From positions 62,001-126,000 of the forward strand of contig NZ_VTTO01000003.1 of NCBI RefSeq assembly GCF_008364825.1: DNA of 64,000 nucleotides, read 5' to 3'. A program made the translations under genes and the position numbers. Positions within the stretch are counted from its first letter, which is position 1; each line of letters begins with the position of its first letter. The notes below the pieces were generated by a model that was not told the DNA's origin, did not search any database, and saw nothing but the letters and a program-made list of their open reading frames with translations. This document shows positions 28,513 to 37,732 of this stretch, one piece after another. This DNA comes from Azospirillum sp. B21 (lineage in GTDB: Bacteria; Pseudomonadota; Alphaproteobacteria; Azospirillales; Azospirillaceae).

Positions 28513-28998
28513 TCAGTTGCCGTGCTTGACCGACAGCGGCGTACCGACTTCGCCGGGATAGACGGCCAACAGCCGAACCGGCTCGCTGCCTTCATTGATG
28601 CCTTCATGCCAGTCGGTGCGCTCCATATAGGCGTCACCTTCCTTGTAGACGGTGCTTTCGCCGGTTTCGCCCCGGATCGTCAGCTTGCCGCCCAGGATAT
28701 AGACGAACAGAGGAATCTGATGGGTATGCACGCCGGTGCGCGCGCCCGGAGGAATCTCGGTGATGCGCGCGGTGACCTGCGGCGTTCCCTTCGGATACAC
28801 GATGGGCGTGCCGTTGGAGTTGGTCTCCGTCTGCAGCAGCGGGGTGGAGCGCGGGGCCGGTGCGGCAGCGGGCTGGCTGGAAACGGTCTGCGCCTGTGCG
28901 GAAGACAGCAGGCACGAACCCGCCAGAACGCCCGCCACCAAGCCGGCGAGCAGGCTGGTCACCGGACGGCGGCGGAGGTGGGTAAAGGACCGAGACAT
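28513..28998 (-). CDS. Secreted cupin-domain protein
   Basis: A 161-residue exported protein. The signal peptide is residues 1-36 (basic MSRSFTHLRRRP, a hydrophobic stretch, AQA cleavage site). The rest is a single cupin barrel with PPGARTGVHTHQIPLFVYILGG (first metal motif) and KEGDAYMERTDWHEG (second motif), giving likely metal ligands H, H and H. Function unknown; such small periplasmic cupins may be metal-dependent or sugar-binding. It faces the stress locus at 29-31 kb on the same strand but 172 bp downstream of it, so it may or may not be co-transcribed. Confidence 0.8.
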   Translation of the reverse strand: MSRSFTHLRRRPVTSLLAGLVAGVLAGSCLLSSAQAQTVSSQPAAAPAPRSTPLLQTETNSNGTPIVYPKGTPQVTARITEIPPGARTGVHTHQIPLFVYILGGKLTIRGETGESTVYKEGDAYMERTDWHEGINEGSEPVRLLAVYPGEVGTPLSVKHGN

Positions 28999-29170
28999 GA
29001 TGGGCTAACTCTCCGGTGCGGGAAACGGAATCGCGGAATGCGATTTGCCGCCGATACACGATAGAGATGCACATCCGATCGTTAAGTGCGCGATTGGTCG
29101 CACTTGTTGGGGAAAGAGCAACCAATAGGCACATCCGTCCCACCCCGCTCCGCCGCCGACTTCCGGCCGG

Positions 29171-30310
29171 TCAGCGGGTCACATCGTCCGTCCGGTCGGT
29201 GCGGCGGTCATGCAGGTTTTCGTCCCGCGTGTCCTCGATCTCGACCTCGGTGCGGCGGACGGTGTCGCGGACGCTCTGGGCGCGTTCCTCGACATCCTTG
29301 CGGACCACCACCGTCTCGCGGACATGGGCGGTCTTGCTGACCACCGCTTCCTCGTCGGTCTCCGTCACCTCGATGGTGCGCTCGCGGAAGGCGTCGGCCG
29401 GAACGTCGGTGCTGCCCTCGACCACGCCACCGGGGCGGCGTTCGACGGTGACGGTCTCGTCGCGCAGGCGCACCTGCTCTTCGACGGGCGTCTCGACGAC
29501 ATAGCTGCGGACGCGGACGCCGCCGCGTTCGACGGTGCGCTTGCCGATGTTGATCTGCTCCTCGACAATCGGGATCTGCTCTTCCCGTTCAGAGGTGCCG
29601 GTGCGGGTGGTGCGGGTGCTGTCGGTGTTGACGTCGCGCATGGCGGCGGCGGCACCGGTCAGGCCGGCACCGCTGGTGCTGGTGCCCATCCCCGTGCCCG
29701 TGGTGTCGATGGCGGTGCGGCCGGGCGAGTAACGCAGGCGCTCCTCCTCGGCCGAGCTGTCGTCGTAATAGTCGGCGCTCTCGTCGAAGCCGGTCCAGCC
29801 GGAGTTGCGATAGGCGGCGCTGCGTTCCTCGACATCCACCACGTTGCCGCGCTCCAGCACCTCCATGGCGCGGTCGACATCCTCCTCGTCCAGGCGGAGC
29901 TTCAGCAGCGAGCCGCCGCGGCGCACGCCCTCGGCATAGACCTGCGCATCATGGTTGGGGATGCCCCAGCCCGACAGGCGGGTCAGGATGCCGCCGCCGG
30001 TCGTACCGGTGGTGCTGCCGGCGGTCGAACCCATTCCGGTGCCCATGCTGCTGCCGGGGACGGTGTTGGGCGACGCGACATAGCCGGTCGACAGGTCGGT
30101 GCGGGCCATGCCGGCGGCGGCGCCGACCGACGAATCGCCGGTGGTGGTGCCGAGGCCGGTGGTGTCGCTGCCGCTCCACCCGCCGCTGCTCAAATCGGCA
30201 TGGGACAGAATCTCGACGGCGCTGGATTCGAATCCGGCGGCCTGCAGGTCGCGGGATGCGGTTTCGGCCTCGGATCGGTGGTCATAGAGGGCGACGATGG
30301 TTTTGGTCAT
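29171..30310 (-). CDS. Stress protein with YflT/GS17M-like N-terminus and YsnF/DUF2382 C-terminus
   Basis: A 379-residue protein. Residues 1-45 (MTKTIVALYDHRSEAETASR then AAGFESSAVEIL) and 110-160 (DAQVYAEGVRRGGSLLKLRL then VDRAMEVLE) form the GS17M-like domain, split by a Gly/Ser/Thr-rich insert. After a second low-complexity linker comes a DUF2382 (YsnF/AvaK) domain, about residues 245-360, with EEQIPIVEEQINIGKRTVE and repeated charged beta-like strands. The C-terminus is very acidic/basic alternating. DUF2382 proteins are linked to general stress, without known activity. It follows a second DUF2382 gene by 5 bp. Confidence 0.85.
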   Translation of the reverse strand: MTKTIVALYDHRSEAETASRDLQAAGFESSAVEILSHADLSSGGWSGSDTTGLGTTTGDSSVGAAAGMARTDLSTGYVASPNTVPGSSMGTGMGSTAGSTTGTTGGGILTRLSGWGIPNHDAQVYAEGVRRGGSLLKLRLDEEDVDRAMEVLERGNVVDVEERSAAYRNSGWTGFDESADYYDDSSAEEERLRYSPGRTAIDTTGTGMGTSTSGAGLTGAAAAMRDVNTDSTRTTRTGTSEREEQIPIVEEQINIGKRTVERGGVRVRSYVVETPVEEQVRLRDETVTVERRPGGVVEGSTDVPADAFRERTIEVTETDEEAVVSKTAHVRETVVVRKDVEERAQSVRDTVRRTEVEIEDTRDENLHDRRTDRTDDVTR

Positions 30311-30315
30311 CGGCT

Positions 30316-30774
30316 TTACTCCTCGAGCGAATTCGGATTGGGGGACGGGGGCTGATTGGGCGAATGGACAGGGGAGGGCGGGGTTGTCACACGCTCCACC
30401 ACCGCTTCCTCCGAACGCAGGGTAACGGGCTGCTCGACCTCGACGGTCCGCCGGTTCCTACGGATGTGCAGCTCTTCGCGAAGCATCAGGCGGCGTTCCA
30501 CCACCAGCACTTCCTCGACCAGCGGGATCACCGTCACGTCCCCTTCCTGGCGGATGCCGGGATGGGCGTCGATCTCGCGGTCGATCGGGACGCGGGTGAC
30601 GGTGGCCTCTTCATGCTCCAGCGATTCGCGGACCATCGCTTCGCGTTCGGACACGCGCGTCGTCACGCGGACACGGCTTCGTTCCACCCGCTGCTTGCCG
30701 ACTGTCACCGACTCGTCGTGCAGGGGAATGACCGCGTCGCCCTCTTCGCGAGGGAGTTCATTGTCGGCCGTCAT
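30316..30774 (-). CDS. YsnF/DUF2382 domain protein
   Basis: A 152-residue, highly charged protein consisting of one DUF2382 domain. VIPLHDESVTVGKQRVERSR opens it, then repeated strands such as VIPLVEEVLVVERRLMLREE and RTVEVEQPVTLRSEE, and a Pro-rich tail. It has no signal peptide or membrane segment. It lies between a small membrane protein gene and the larger DUF2382 gene, all on the minus strand with gaps of 18 and 5 bp, so one transcript is likely. Confidence 0.85.
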   Translation of the reverse strand: MTADNELPREEGDAVIPLHDESVTVGKQRVERSRVRVTTRVSEREAMVRESLEHEEATVTRVPIDREIDAHPGIRQEGDVTVIPLVEEVLVVERRLMLREELHIRRNRRTVEVEQPVTLRSEEAVVERVTTPPSPVHSPNQPPSPNPNSLEE

Positions 30775-30792
30775 GGCGGCGGGTGCCGCGGG

Positions 30793-30930
30793 TCAGCGGA
30801 ACAGGAGATAGAGGACGATCGCGACCACGATCAGACCGATGATGATCCACATCCAGTTCATCCCGGAGCTTCCGGCTCCGGTCACGGAGTCATACACACC
30901 AACTTTCCTGGGCTTCTGTTCGTCTGCCAT
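30793..30930 (-). CDS. Small single-pass membrane protein of the stress locus
   Basis: A 45-residue protein: a charged N-terminal part (MADEQKPRKVGVYDSVTGAG) followed by one membrane helix (MNWMWIIIGLIVVAIVLYLL) ending in FR. GGAGG lies 5 bp before the ATG; a longer in-frame reading upstream would cross the promoter and is not favoured. It is the first gene of the run leading into the two DUF2382 genes and lies about 60 bp downstream of an EcfG-like promoter. Family and function are not recognised. Confidence 0.75.
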   Translation of the reverse strand: MADEQKPRKVGVYDSVTGAGSSGMNWMWIIIGLIVVAIVLYLLFR

Positions 30931-30990
30931 AGGAGCCTCCGTTCGGGGATGGACCGGCGGGTTGTGCCCCCATCCGGCGTGCTCCATTCA

Positions 30991-31015
30991 AACAGGGCCT
31001 CTTGTGGATCGTTCC
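30991..31015 (-). promoter_or_regulatory. Candidate EcfG promoter of the DUF2382 stress operon
   Basis: On the minus strand: GGAAC, 17 bp, GTT (GGAAC-N16-TGTT). It matches the core of EcfG-type promoters and is followed by a leader of about 50 bp and the small membrane protein gene. It is the second such match in the window, again before stress genes. Confidence 0.65.
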
Positions 31016-31087
31016 CCCTGATCGTTCCGAGGAATCAACGATCCTTTCAAATCAAAAGATCAAGGGCAGATGCATTGAACCGCCAGC

Positions 31088-32584
31088 TCAGCCGGCCATT
31101 CGCTGATGTTCCAGGAAGGCGGTCTTCAGCAGCGCCTTCAGGTCGTCGCCATATTGGTGGAAGCGGACGGATAGCTGGCCGCGCTCCTCGTCGCGATGCA
31201 GCACCACGAGGTTGGCCACGGCCGTCACCTCCTGCCGGTCGGCCAGCACGACGCGGGCCTGGAAGGTCTGGCCGCGCTGATAGGGCTGGTTGACCGCCAG
31301 CAGGCACAGGCCGCCCACCGACCAGTTGCGGGCGGGGAAGCTGCCATGTTCCGTATGGATGACCATGCCCGGACGCACGAAGCGCTTCTGGCGCCGCCGC
31401 TCTTCCGGTGGCGGCAGGGGGAACGGGCTGGAGGCGCTGGGCACGTCGATGCCGGACCGGTCCGTCAGCGCATTCTGAAAATTCGCCCCACGGACCACCG
31501 CCGCGCCCATGGTCGAATCGCGCAGGTCGGCGTCGGAGAAGTCGGCGCCCTCGAAATTGGCCGGCCAGTCGCGGCCGCCGGCCAGCGGCACCGGCCGGGC
31601 GTCCACCCCGTTCATCAGCGTGTGCGCCAGATAGGCGCGGCGCAGGGTGACCCCGCGCAGCACGGCGTCGCGCAGGTCGGCCTCGTCCAGGTCGATGTAG
31701 GACAGCTCGGCCATTTCCAGGCTGGCCTTGGTCAGGCGGGCGCCGGGCAGGCGGCAACGGCGCAGCCGGGCGGCCGCCAGCGTGCGGCCATGCAGGTCCG
31801 CCCCCGCCACCGACACGAGGTCGAGGTCGAGCCGCGCCCCCTCGGCCCCGCCGCTGTCGACCCAGCGTTCGTGCCGCTCCACCAGTTCCAGGAACTCGGC
31901 CACCGGCATCGCCGTGTAGTTGGGCTGGACGATGGCGTCGGGCGGCAGGGCGAAGGGGATGAAGGTGCGGGTCAGGGTGGCGTGGTCCATCACCGTGTTG
32001 CCGAACACGGCCCCGTCCAGGTTGGCCCCGCAGAAATCGGTGCCCATCAGCACGGCCGAGGTCAGTTCCGCCCCCGTCAGGTCGGCGTCGTTCAGGTCGG
32101 CGCCGGTCAGGTCGCAGCCGGTGAAGTTCGCGCCGGCCAGGATCGAGCGTTCCATCTTGGCTTCGGTCAGGCGGGTGGTGCCGGTGCCGCGGGCCGTCTG
32201 GCTGCCGTCCGGGCCGCCGCTGTCGACCAACTCACCGGCGCGGAAATCGGCGCCGCGCAGGTTGGCGTCGGTCAGCAGGGCGCGGTGCAGGTTGGCCCCG
32301 CGCAGGTCGGCACCGGTCAGGATGGCGCCCGACAGGTTCACCGCCTCCATGTCGGCGCCGAACAGGTCGGCCTGCGACAAGTCGGCCTTCACCATGCGGG
32401 TGCTGCTGAGGTTAGCCCCTGCCAGCTTGGCCCCTGCCAGCGAAACGCGCTCCAGGTTCAGCCGCGACAGGTCGCGAAAGCTGAGATCGGCGCGGCGGCC
32501 ATTGGACGGCCGCTTCAGCCACGCCTGATGCGCCTGGATGATCGTCCGGAGTTCGTCGATCTCTTTGGGATCGCGTTCGGCCAT
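31088..32584 (-). CDS. Pentapeptide-repeat protein with C-terminal PilZ-like domain
   Basis: A 498-residue protein. Two pentapeptide arrays (about residues 30-190 and 255-365) are each introduced by a short helical cap: IIQAHQAWLKRPSNGRRADL and LVERHERWVDSGGAEGARLDL. The arrays follow the A(D/N)LxG rule and should form right-handed quadrilateral beta-helices. Residues about 395-495 look like a PilZ domain, with the RxxxR stretch RRRQKRFVR and the NxSxxG motif ARNWSVGG that bind cyclic-di-GMP in PilZ proteins. The arrangement suggests a pentapeptide scaffold under c-di-GMP control. No signal peptide or membrane helix. A paralogue of the pentapeptide part is at 59256-60572. Confidence 0.82.
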   Translation of the reverse strand: MAERDPKEIDELRTIIQAHQAWLKRPSNGRRADLSFRDLSRLNLERVSLAGAKLAGANLSSTRMVKADLSQADLFGADMEAVNLSGAILTGADLRGANLHRALLTDANLRGADFRAGELVDSGGPDGSQTARGTGTTRLTEAKMERSILAGANFTGCDLTGADLNDADLTGAELTSAVLMGTDFCGANLDGAVFGNTVMDHATLTRTFIPFALPPDAIVQPNYTAMPVAEFLELVERHERWVDSGGAEGARLDLDLVSVAGADLHGRTLAAARLRRCRLPGARLTKASLEMAELSYIDLDEADLRDAVLRGVTLRRAYLAHTLMNGVDARPVPLAGGRDWPANFEGADFSDADLRDSTMGAAVVRGANFQNALTDRSGIDVPSASSPFPLPPPEERRRQKRFVRPGMVIHTEHGSFPARNWSVGGLCLLAVNQPYQRGQTFQARVVLADRQEVTAVANLVVLHRDEERGQLSVRFHQYGDDLKALLKTAFLEHQRMAG

Positions 32585-32721
32585 GGCGTGGGTTCCCGGA
32601 TCCACCGTATGACGAAAGACAGCAGCGTCGGCGCAACGATAGCCCGTTCGGACAGGCGCGTCACGGTTTCTCGACGGTACTCCTCCGTTGTCGGGCCGGA
32701 GCCGGCGGCCCGGGCATGGAA

Positions 32722-32752
32722 AAGGCCGTCTTCCATGGGGGAAGACGGCCTT
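32722..32752. terminator. Intrinsic terminator after mlaC
   Basis: A 13-bp perfect stem (AAGGCCGTCTTCC and complement) with a 5-base loop, followed on the minus strand by TTTTCC. It lies between the mlaC stop and the pentapeptide-PilZ start, so it would end the mlaA-mlaC transcript. Confidence 0.85.
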
Positions 32753-32784
32753 GGCCGGTTGAGGTGTTTTGCCGCTCAGGCCGT

Positions 32785-33414
32785 TCAGCCGGCGCGGCCG
32801 ACCTTCTGGCGCAGGGCCTGGATCAGGCCGTCGATGCGGCCGCCGTTCTGCTCGACGACGGAGGCGAATTCCTGCCGCTGGGTTACACCCATGCTGACAT
32901 TCTCCACCACCACGTCGATGATCTTGAAGTCGGCACCCGCCTTGCGGACGCGCCAGCTGACATTGACCGGCGGACCGTTGGGACGGACGATCTGGGTCGT
33001 CACCAAGGTATCCGCCTCGCCGGCCGGGGAGGTCCCGACGATCTTGAAGGTCTCGCCGGAATATTCGACGAAACGTTCGGCATAGGTGTTGACGATCAGC
33101 TGCTCGAACAGCTTCTGGTACTCGGCCCGCTGAGCCTCGTTGGCGCTGTTCCAGTAGCGGCCCAGCACCCAGCGGCCGATGTACGGCACGTCGAAGCCGG
33201 CGTACAGGAGCGTGCGAAAGCGCTGGATCGCCTGATCGCGCGACAGGCTCTTGTCCGAGAAGGTTGCAATGGCGTCGTTCCCCAGCTTCTGGATGAACGC
33301 GCTGGCTCCCTGGTCCGCGCCTTGCGCAGCGGCGGGGGAGATGAGGGTGTGCCCGGCCCAACCGCTCACCGCGAGCAGGGCAGCGCACGCGACAAAATTA
33401 CGGCGTGTCAGCAT
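32785..33414 (-). CDS. mlaC: MlaC-family phospholipid-binding periplasmic protein
   Basis: A 209-residue exported protein of the MlaC (Ttg2D) family, which carries phospholipid between the outer-membrane MlaA complex and the inner-membrane MlaFEDB transporter. It starts MLTRRNFVAC with a twin-arginine-like signal (cleavage near AAAQGA). It then shows FIQKLGNDAIATFSDKSL, YIGRWVLGRYW, YQKLFEQLIVNTYAERF and the C-terminal VSMGVTQRQEFASVVEQNGG, all family features. A start 15 codons earlier (MTVDNA, 33459) is possible but would bury the signal peptide. It follows mlaA with a 126-bp gap and ends at a terminator. MlaFED genes are not in the window. Confidence 0.88.
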   Translation of the reverse strand: MLTRRNFVACAALLAVSGWAGHTLISPAAAQGADQGASAFIQKLGNDAIATFSDKSLSRDQAIQRFRTLLYAGFDVPYIGRWVLGRYWNSANEAQRAEYQKLFEQLIVNTYAERFVEYSGETFKIVGTSPAGEADTLVTTQIVRPNGPPVNVSWRVRKAGADFKIIDVVVENVSMGVTQRQEFASVVEQNGGRIDGLIQALRQKVGRAG

Positions 33415-33540
33415 GGTAGGGCGAAAGGTGGCGGTTGCCGCGGCATTGTCAACGGTCATGTGGCCTTTGGGGGTCCTGTGACCTCGGGGATCCGAAATCC
33501 ATAGGCGTCCAGCCGGCGAACCGGCTGGACGGGTTCGGGA

Positions 33541-34326
33541 TCAGGGCTTCGGCGGGGTGGAGTAGTCCGGGAACTCCGGCGCGGCCGACGCCTTGTTGTT
33601 GGCAATCGCTGCCCGGCGCTGCTGCTGGTACAGGCTGCGCGCGGTGGCGTAGAAGTCCAGCGAGTTGCGGCGCAGGTCGTCGACCTCCCTCAGGATCTCG
33701 GACCGGCGGTCGACGGCGCTGACCACCGAACGGGTCACCAGCATGCCCTTGTGGTCGGTGCCGTAGGCCCAGATGCGGACCGGGTCGCCGACGGTGTCGA
33801 CGGCATAGCCGGCGGTATCGCGCAGGTTCGACGGGCCCAGCAGCGGCAGCACGATGTACGGGCCGTCACCCACGCCCCACACCGCCAGCGTCTGGCCGAA
33901 ATCCTCCGGCGCGTTCGGGATGCCGGCCTGGGTGGCGACATCGGCGAGGCCGCCCACGCCCAGGATGGTGTTGGTCAGGAAGCGCCCGGTGGCGTGCGAC
34001 GCCCCGTCCACATTGCCCTGCAGCAGGTTGTTGGCGATGTAGAGCGGCGACATCAGGTTGTCGATGAAGTTGTGGATCGCGTCGCGCACCGGATCGGGCA
34101 CGACGCCCACATAAACCTCCGCCGCCGGACGGATCACCAGGATGTCCGCCGCCTCGTTGGCGGCAAAGACGAATCGGTTGGGGATCTCCAGCGGATCGTT
34201 GACCTGATAGGCGGCGTCCGTCGCGCCCGAGTCGCCTGGGTTGGTCGCGCAGGCCGTCGCCGTCAGGGCGAAGGCCACCACGGTGGCCGTACGGAGGAGG
34301 GAGCGGGAAAGGCTGGCCAGCTTCAT
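33541..34326 (-). CDS. mlaA: MlaA/VacJ-family lipoprotein
   Basis: A 261-residue outer-membrane lipoprotein that removes mislocalised phospholipid from the outer leaflet. The signal is MKLASLSRSLLRTA through ALTATAC; the cysteine is followed by ATN, but the lipobox has Ala rather than Leu at -3, so lipidation is probable, not certain. The MlaA core is clear: VNDPLEIPNRFVFAANE, NFIDNLMSPLYIANNLLQG, FLTNTILGVGGLADVAT, DFGQTLAVWGVGDGPYIVLP and LRDTAGYAVD. It heads the mlaA-mlaC pair. Confidence 0.92.
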   Translation of the reverse strand: MKLASLSRSLLRTATVVAFALTATACATNPGDSGATDAAYQVNDPLEIPNRFVFAANEAADILVIRPAAEVYVGVVPDPVRDAIHNFIDNLMSPLYIANNLLQGNVDGASHATGRFLTNTILGVGGLADVATQAGIPNAPEDFGQTLAVWGVGDGPYIVLPLLGPSNLRDTAGYAVDTVGDPVRIWAYGTDHKGMLVTRSVVSAVDRRSEILREVDDLRRNSLDFYATARSLYQQQRRAAIANNKASAAPEFPDYSTPPKP

Positions 34327-34690
34327 GTGCGACGGCTCTTTATCAGTGGGCTCGACTCGGTGCGGGTCGCCGCATGTCCTGGCCACAACCGAAGACTCCG
34401 ATGGCGGATGTCCTCAACCCTGGCAAGGTGGCTACGCGGTCGGCGGGAAGATTGGGCGAGATATCGCAGAATTTCCACCGTTTCATGACCTAACACAGGC
34501 TTTGCCGTTTGACCAGCATGGGCGGTCGCGCCCTGCGAGGCGGCGGGACGCTTGTGACGGCTTTGCCGCAACGGCGCCGGAGAGCTTGTGCGCCACCGCT
34601 TTCGACCTTGGACCGGGCAGACAGGCAGGGGCCGGGCCACCGCCATAATGGGTGCGATGGCGGCTGTCCGCGAAAAGCGGTTTACGACGC

Positions 34691-34706
34691 ATAAAGATAT
34701 CTTTAT
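34691..34706. promoter_or_regulatory. Palindromic operator in the arsR-metF promoter (ATAAAGAT-ATCTTTAT)
   Basis: A perfect 16-bp palindrome lying between a possible -35 (TTTACG, 34681-34686) and -10 (TATATC, 34704-34709) with 17-bp spacing, 76 bp before the regulator start. AT-rich palindromes of this form are recognised by the ArsR-family SahR repressors that control methionine and SAH metabolism. The rest of the 455-bp gap 34327-34781 shows no other feature I can support. Confidence 0.75.
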
Positions 34707-34781
34707 ATCTGTATCCGGGCTGTCGGGGCGTGGTGCACCGGCCGGCCGCACCCCTCCCTGGCCCGAATCGGACGTGAGGCG

Positions 34782-36670
<1,889 letters not shown>

Positions 36671-36730
36671 GGCGCCGGCCGCCGCCCTGTGCTACGCTTG
36701 GACGGCGAATTGTCGCGGGAGGGCGATGAC

Positions 36731-37204
36731 ATGGACAGCCGGATCGGATACGACACGGACTTCTACGCCTGGACCCAGGAACAGGCGCGGCTGCTGCGCG
36801 AAGCGGCGACCGAACGCTCCAACTCGCCCATCGACTGGGAGCACATCGCCGAGGAACTCGACATCATGGGCGGGCAGGTCAAGGACGCGATCCGCAGTCA
36901 TCTCGCCACGGTGATCGAGCATCTTCTGAAGCTGGAATACTCGCCCGATCCCTATCCGCGCCGGAAATGGCGTATCTCCGTGACCAAGGCCCGCCGCCAT
37001 TTGGAGGACAAGCTGGAGGTGCATCCGAGCCTGCAGCGCTGGCCGGCCGAGATCCTGGGGAAGGCGTGGCTGGACGGCCGCGACGACGCCTGCCAGGACG
37101 ACAGCATCGCCATCGACGCGCTGCCGAAGGAGTGCCCCTTCGCTTTGGAGGACCTGCGCGATCCGGAGTGGTGGCCGGTGAACCGGCATGGCCTGGAGGG
37201 CTGA
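36731..37204 (+). CDS. DUF29 family protein, copy 1
   Basis: A 157-residue protein of the DUF29 family: YDTDFYAWTQEQARLLREAA, IDWEHIAEELDIMGG, SHLATVIEHLLKLEY and a C-terminal CPFALEDLRDPEWWPVNRHG. The family is helical and has no known function, though members are frequent and often tandem in cyanobacteria and alphaproteobacteria. The 60-bp gap from metF and 4 bp to the next copy suggest one transcript. The first 36 bases are almost identical to those of copy 2. Confidence 0.8.
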   Translation: MDSRIGYDTDFYAWTQEQARLLREAATERSNSPIDWEHIAEELDIMGGQVKDAIRSHLATVIEHLLKLEYSPDPYPRRKWRISVTKARRHLEDKLEVHPSLQRWPAEILGKAWLDGRDDACQDDSIAIDALPKECPFALEDLRDPEWWPVNRHGLEG

Positions 37205-37208
37205 CGCC

Positions 37209-37682
37209 ATGGACAGCCGGATCGGATACGACACCGACTTCTATGCTTGGGCTCTGGAGCAGGGGCGGTTGCTGCGGGAGGCATCGCGTGAGCGTATTTC
37301 CATCCCCGTTGATTGGGAGAATGTCGCGGAGGAAATCGAGAGTATTGGGCGGCGCGAGCGCCGGGACCTGCAAGAGGGCATTCGGCAGGTCATGCTCGGA
37401 TTGCTGCGCTTCCAATTCATACAAAGTGCTGTGGCAGATGTCGAATTGCGCTTGTCGATCATGCGCACGCGCTTCGACATCAAGACATTGCTTGGAGATA
37501 GCCCAATTCTCTACAGTGGTATCGATCTTTCAGACCTGTATGGCAGGGTGCGCTTGGTGGCTTGCGCTGATCTACCAGCCGAAGCTGCTTTCGAGTGGAG
37601 CTTGCCGGACGATTGCCCCTACAGTCTTGAGCAAATACTTGCCATAGATTGGTGGCCCGCCAGCCGCCACGGCCTCACCTGA
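37209..37682 (+). CDS. DUF29 family protein, copy 2
   Basis: Also 157 residues, beginning MDSRIGYDTDFYAW like copy 1 and ending EQILAIDWWPASRHGLT, but the middle (VADVELRLSIMRTRFDIKTL onward) is quite different. Bases around 37400-37620 are visibly more AT-rich than neighbours, which suggests that this central part came from elsewhere or has diverged fast. It lies 4 bp after copy 1 and 50 bp before metH. Function unknown. Confidence 0.78.
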   Translation: MDSRIGYDTDFYAWALEQGRLLREASRERISIPVDWENVAEEIESIGRRERRDLQEGIRQVMLGLLRFQFIQSAVADVELRLSIMRTRFDIKTLLGDSPILYSGIDLSDLYGRVRLVACADLPAEAAFEWSLPDDCPYSLEQILAIDWWPASRHGLT

Positions 37683-37732
37683 CCCCGCCATTCCGCCCCG
37701 AACCCGCCAAATAACGGACAAGACGCATTCCC

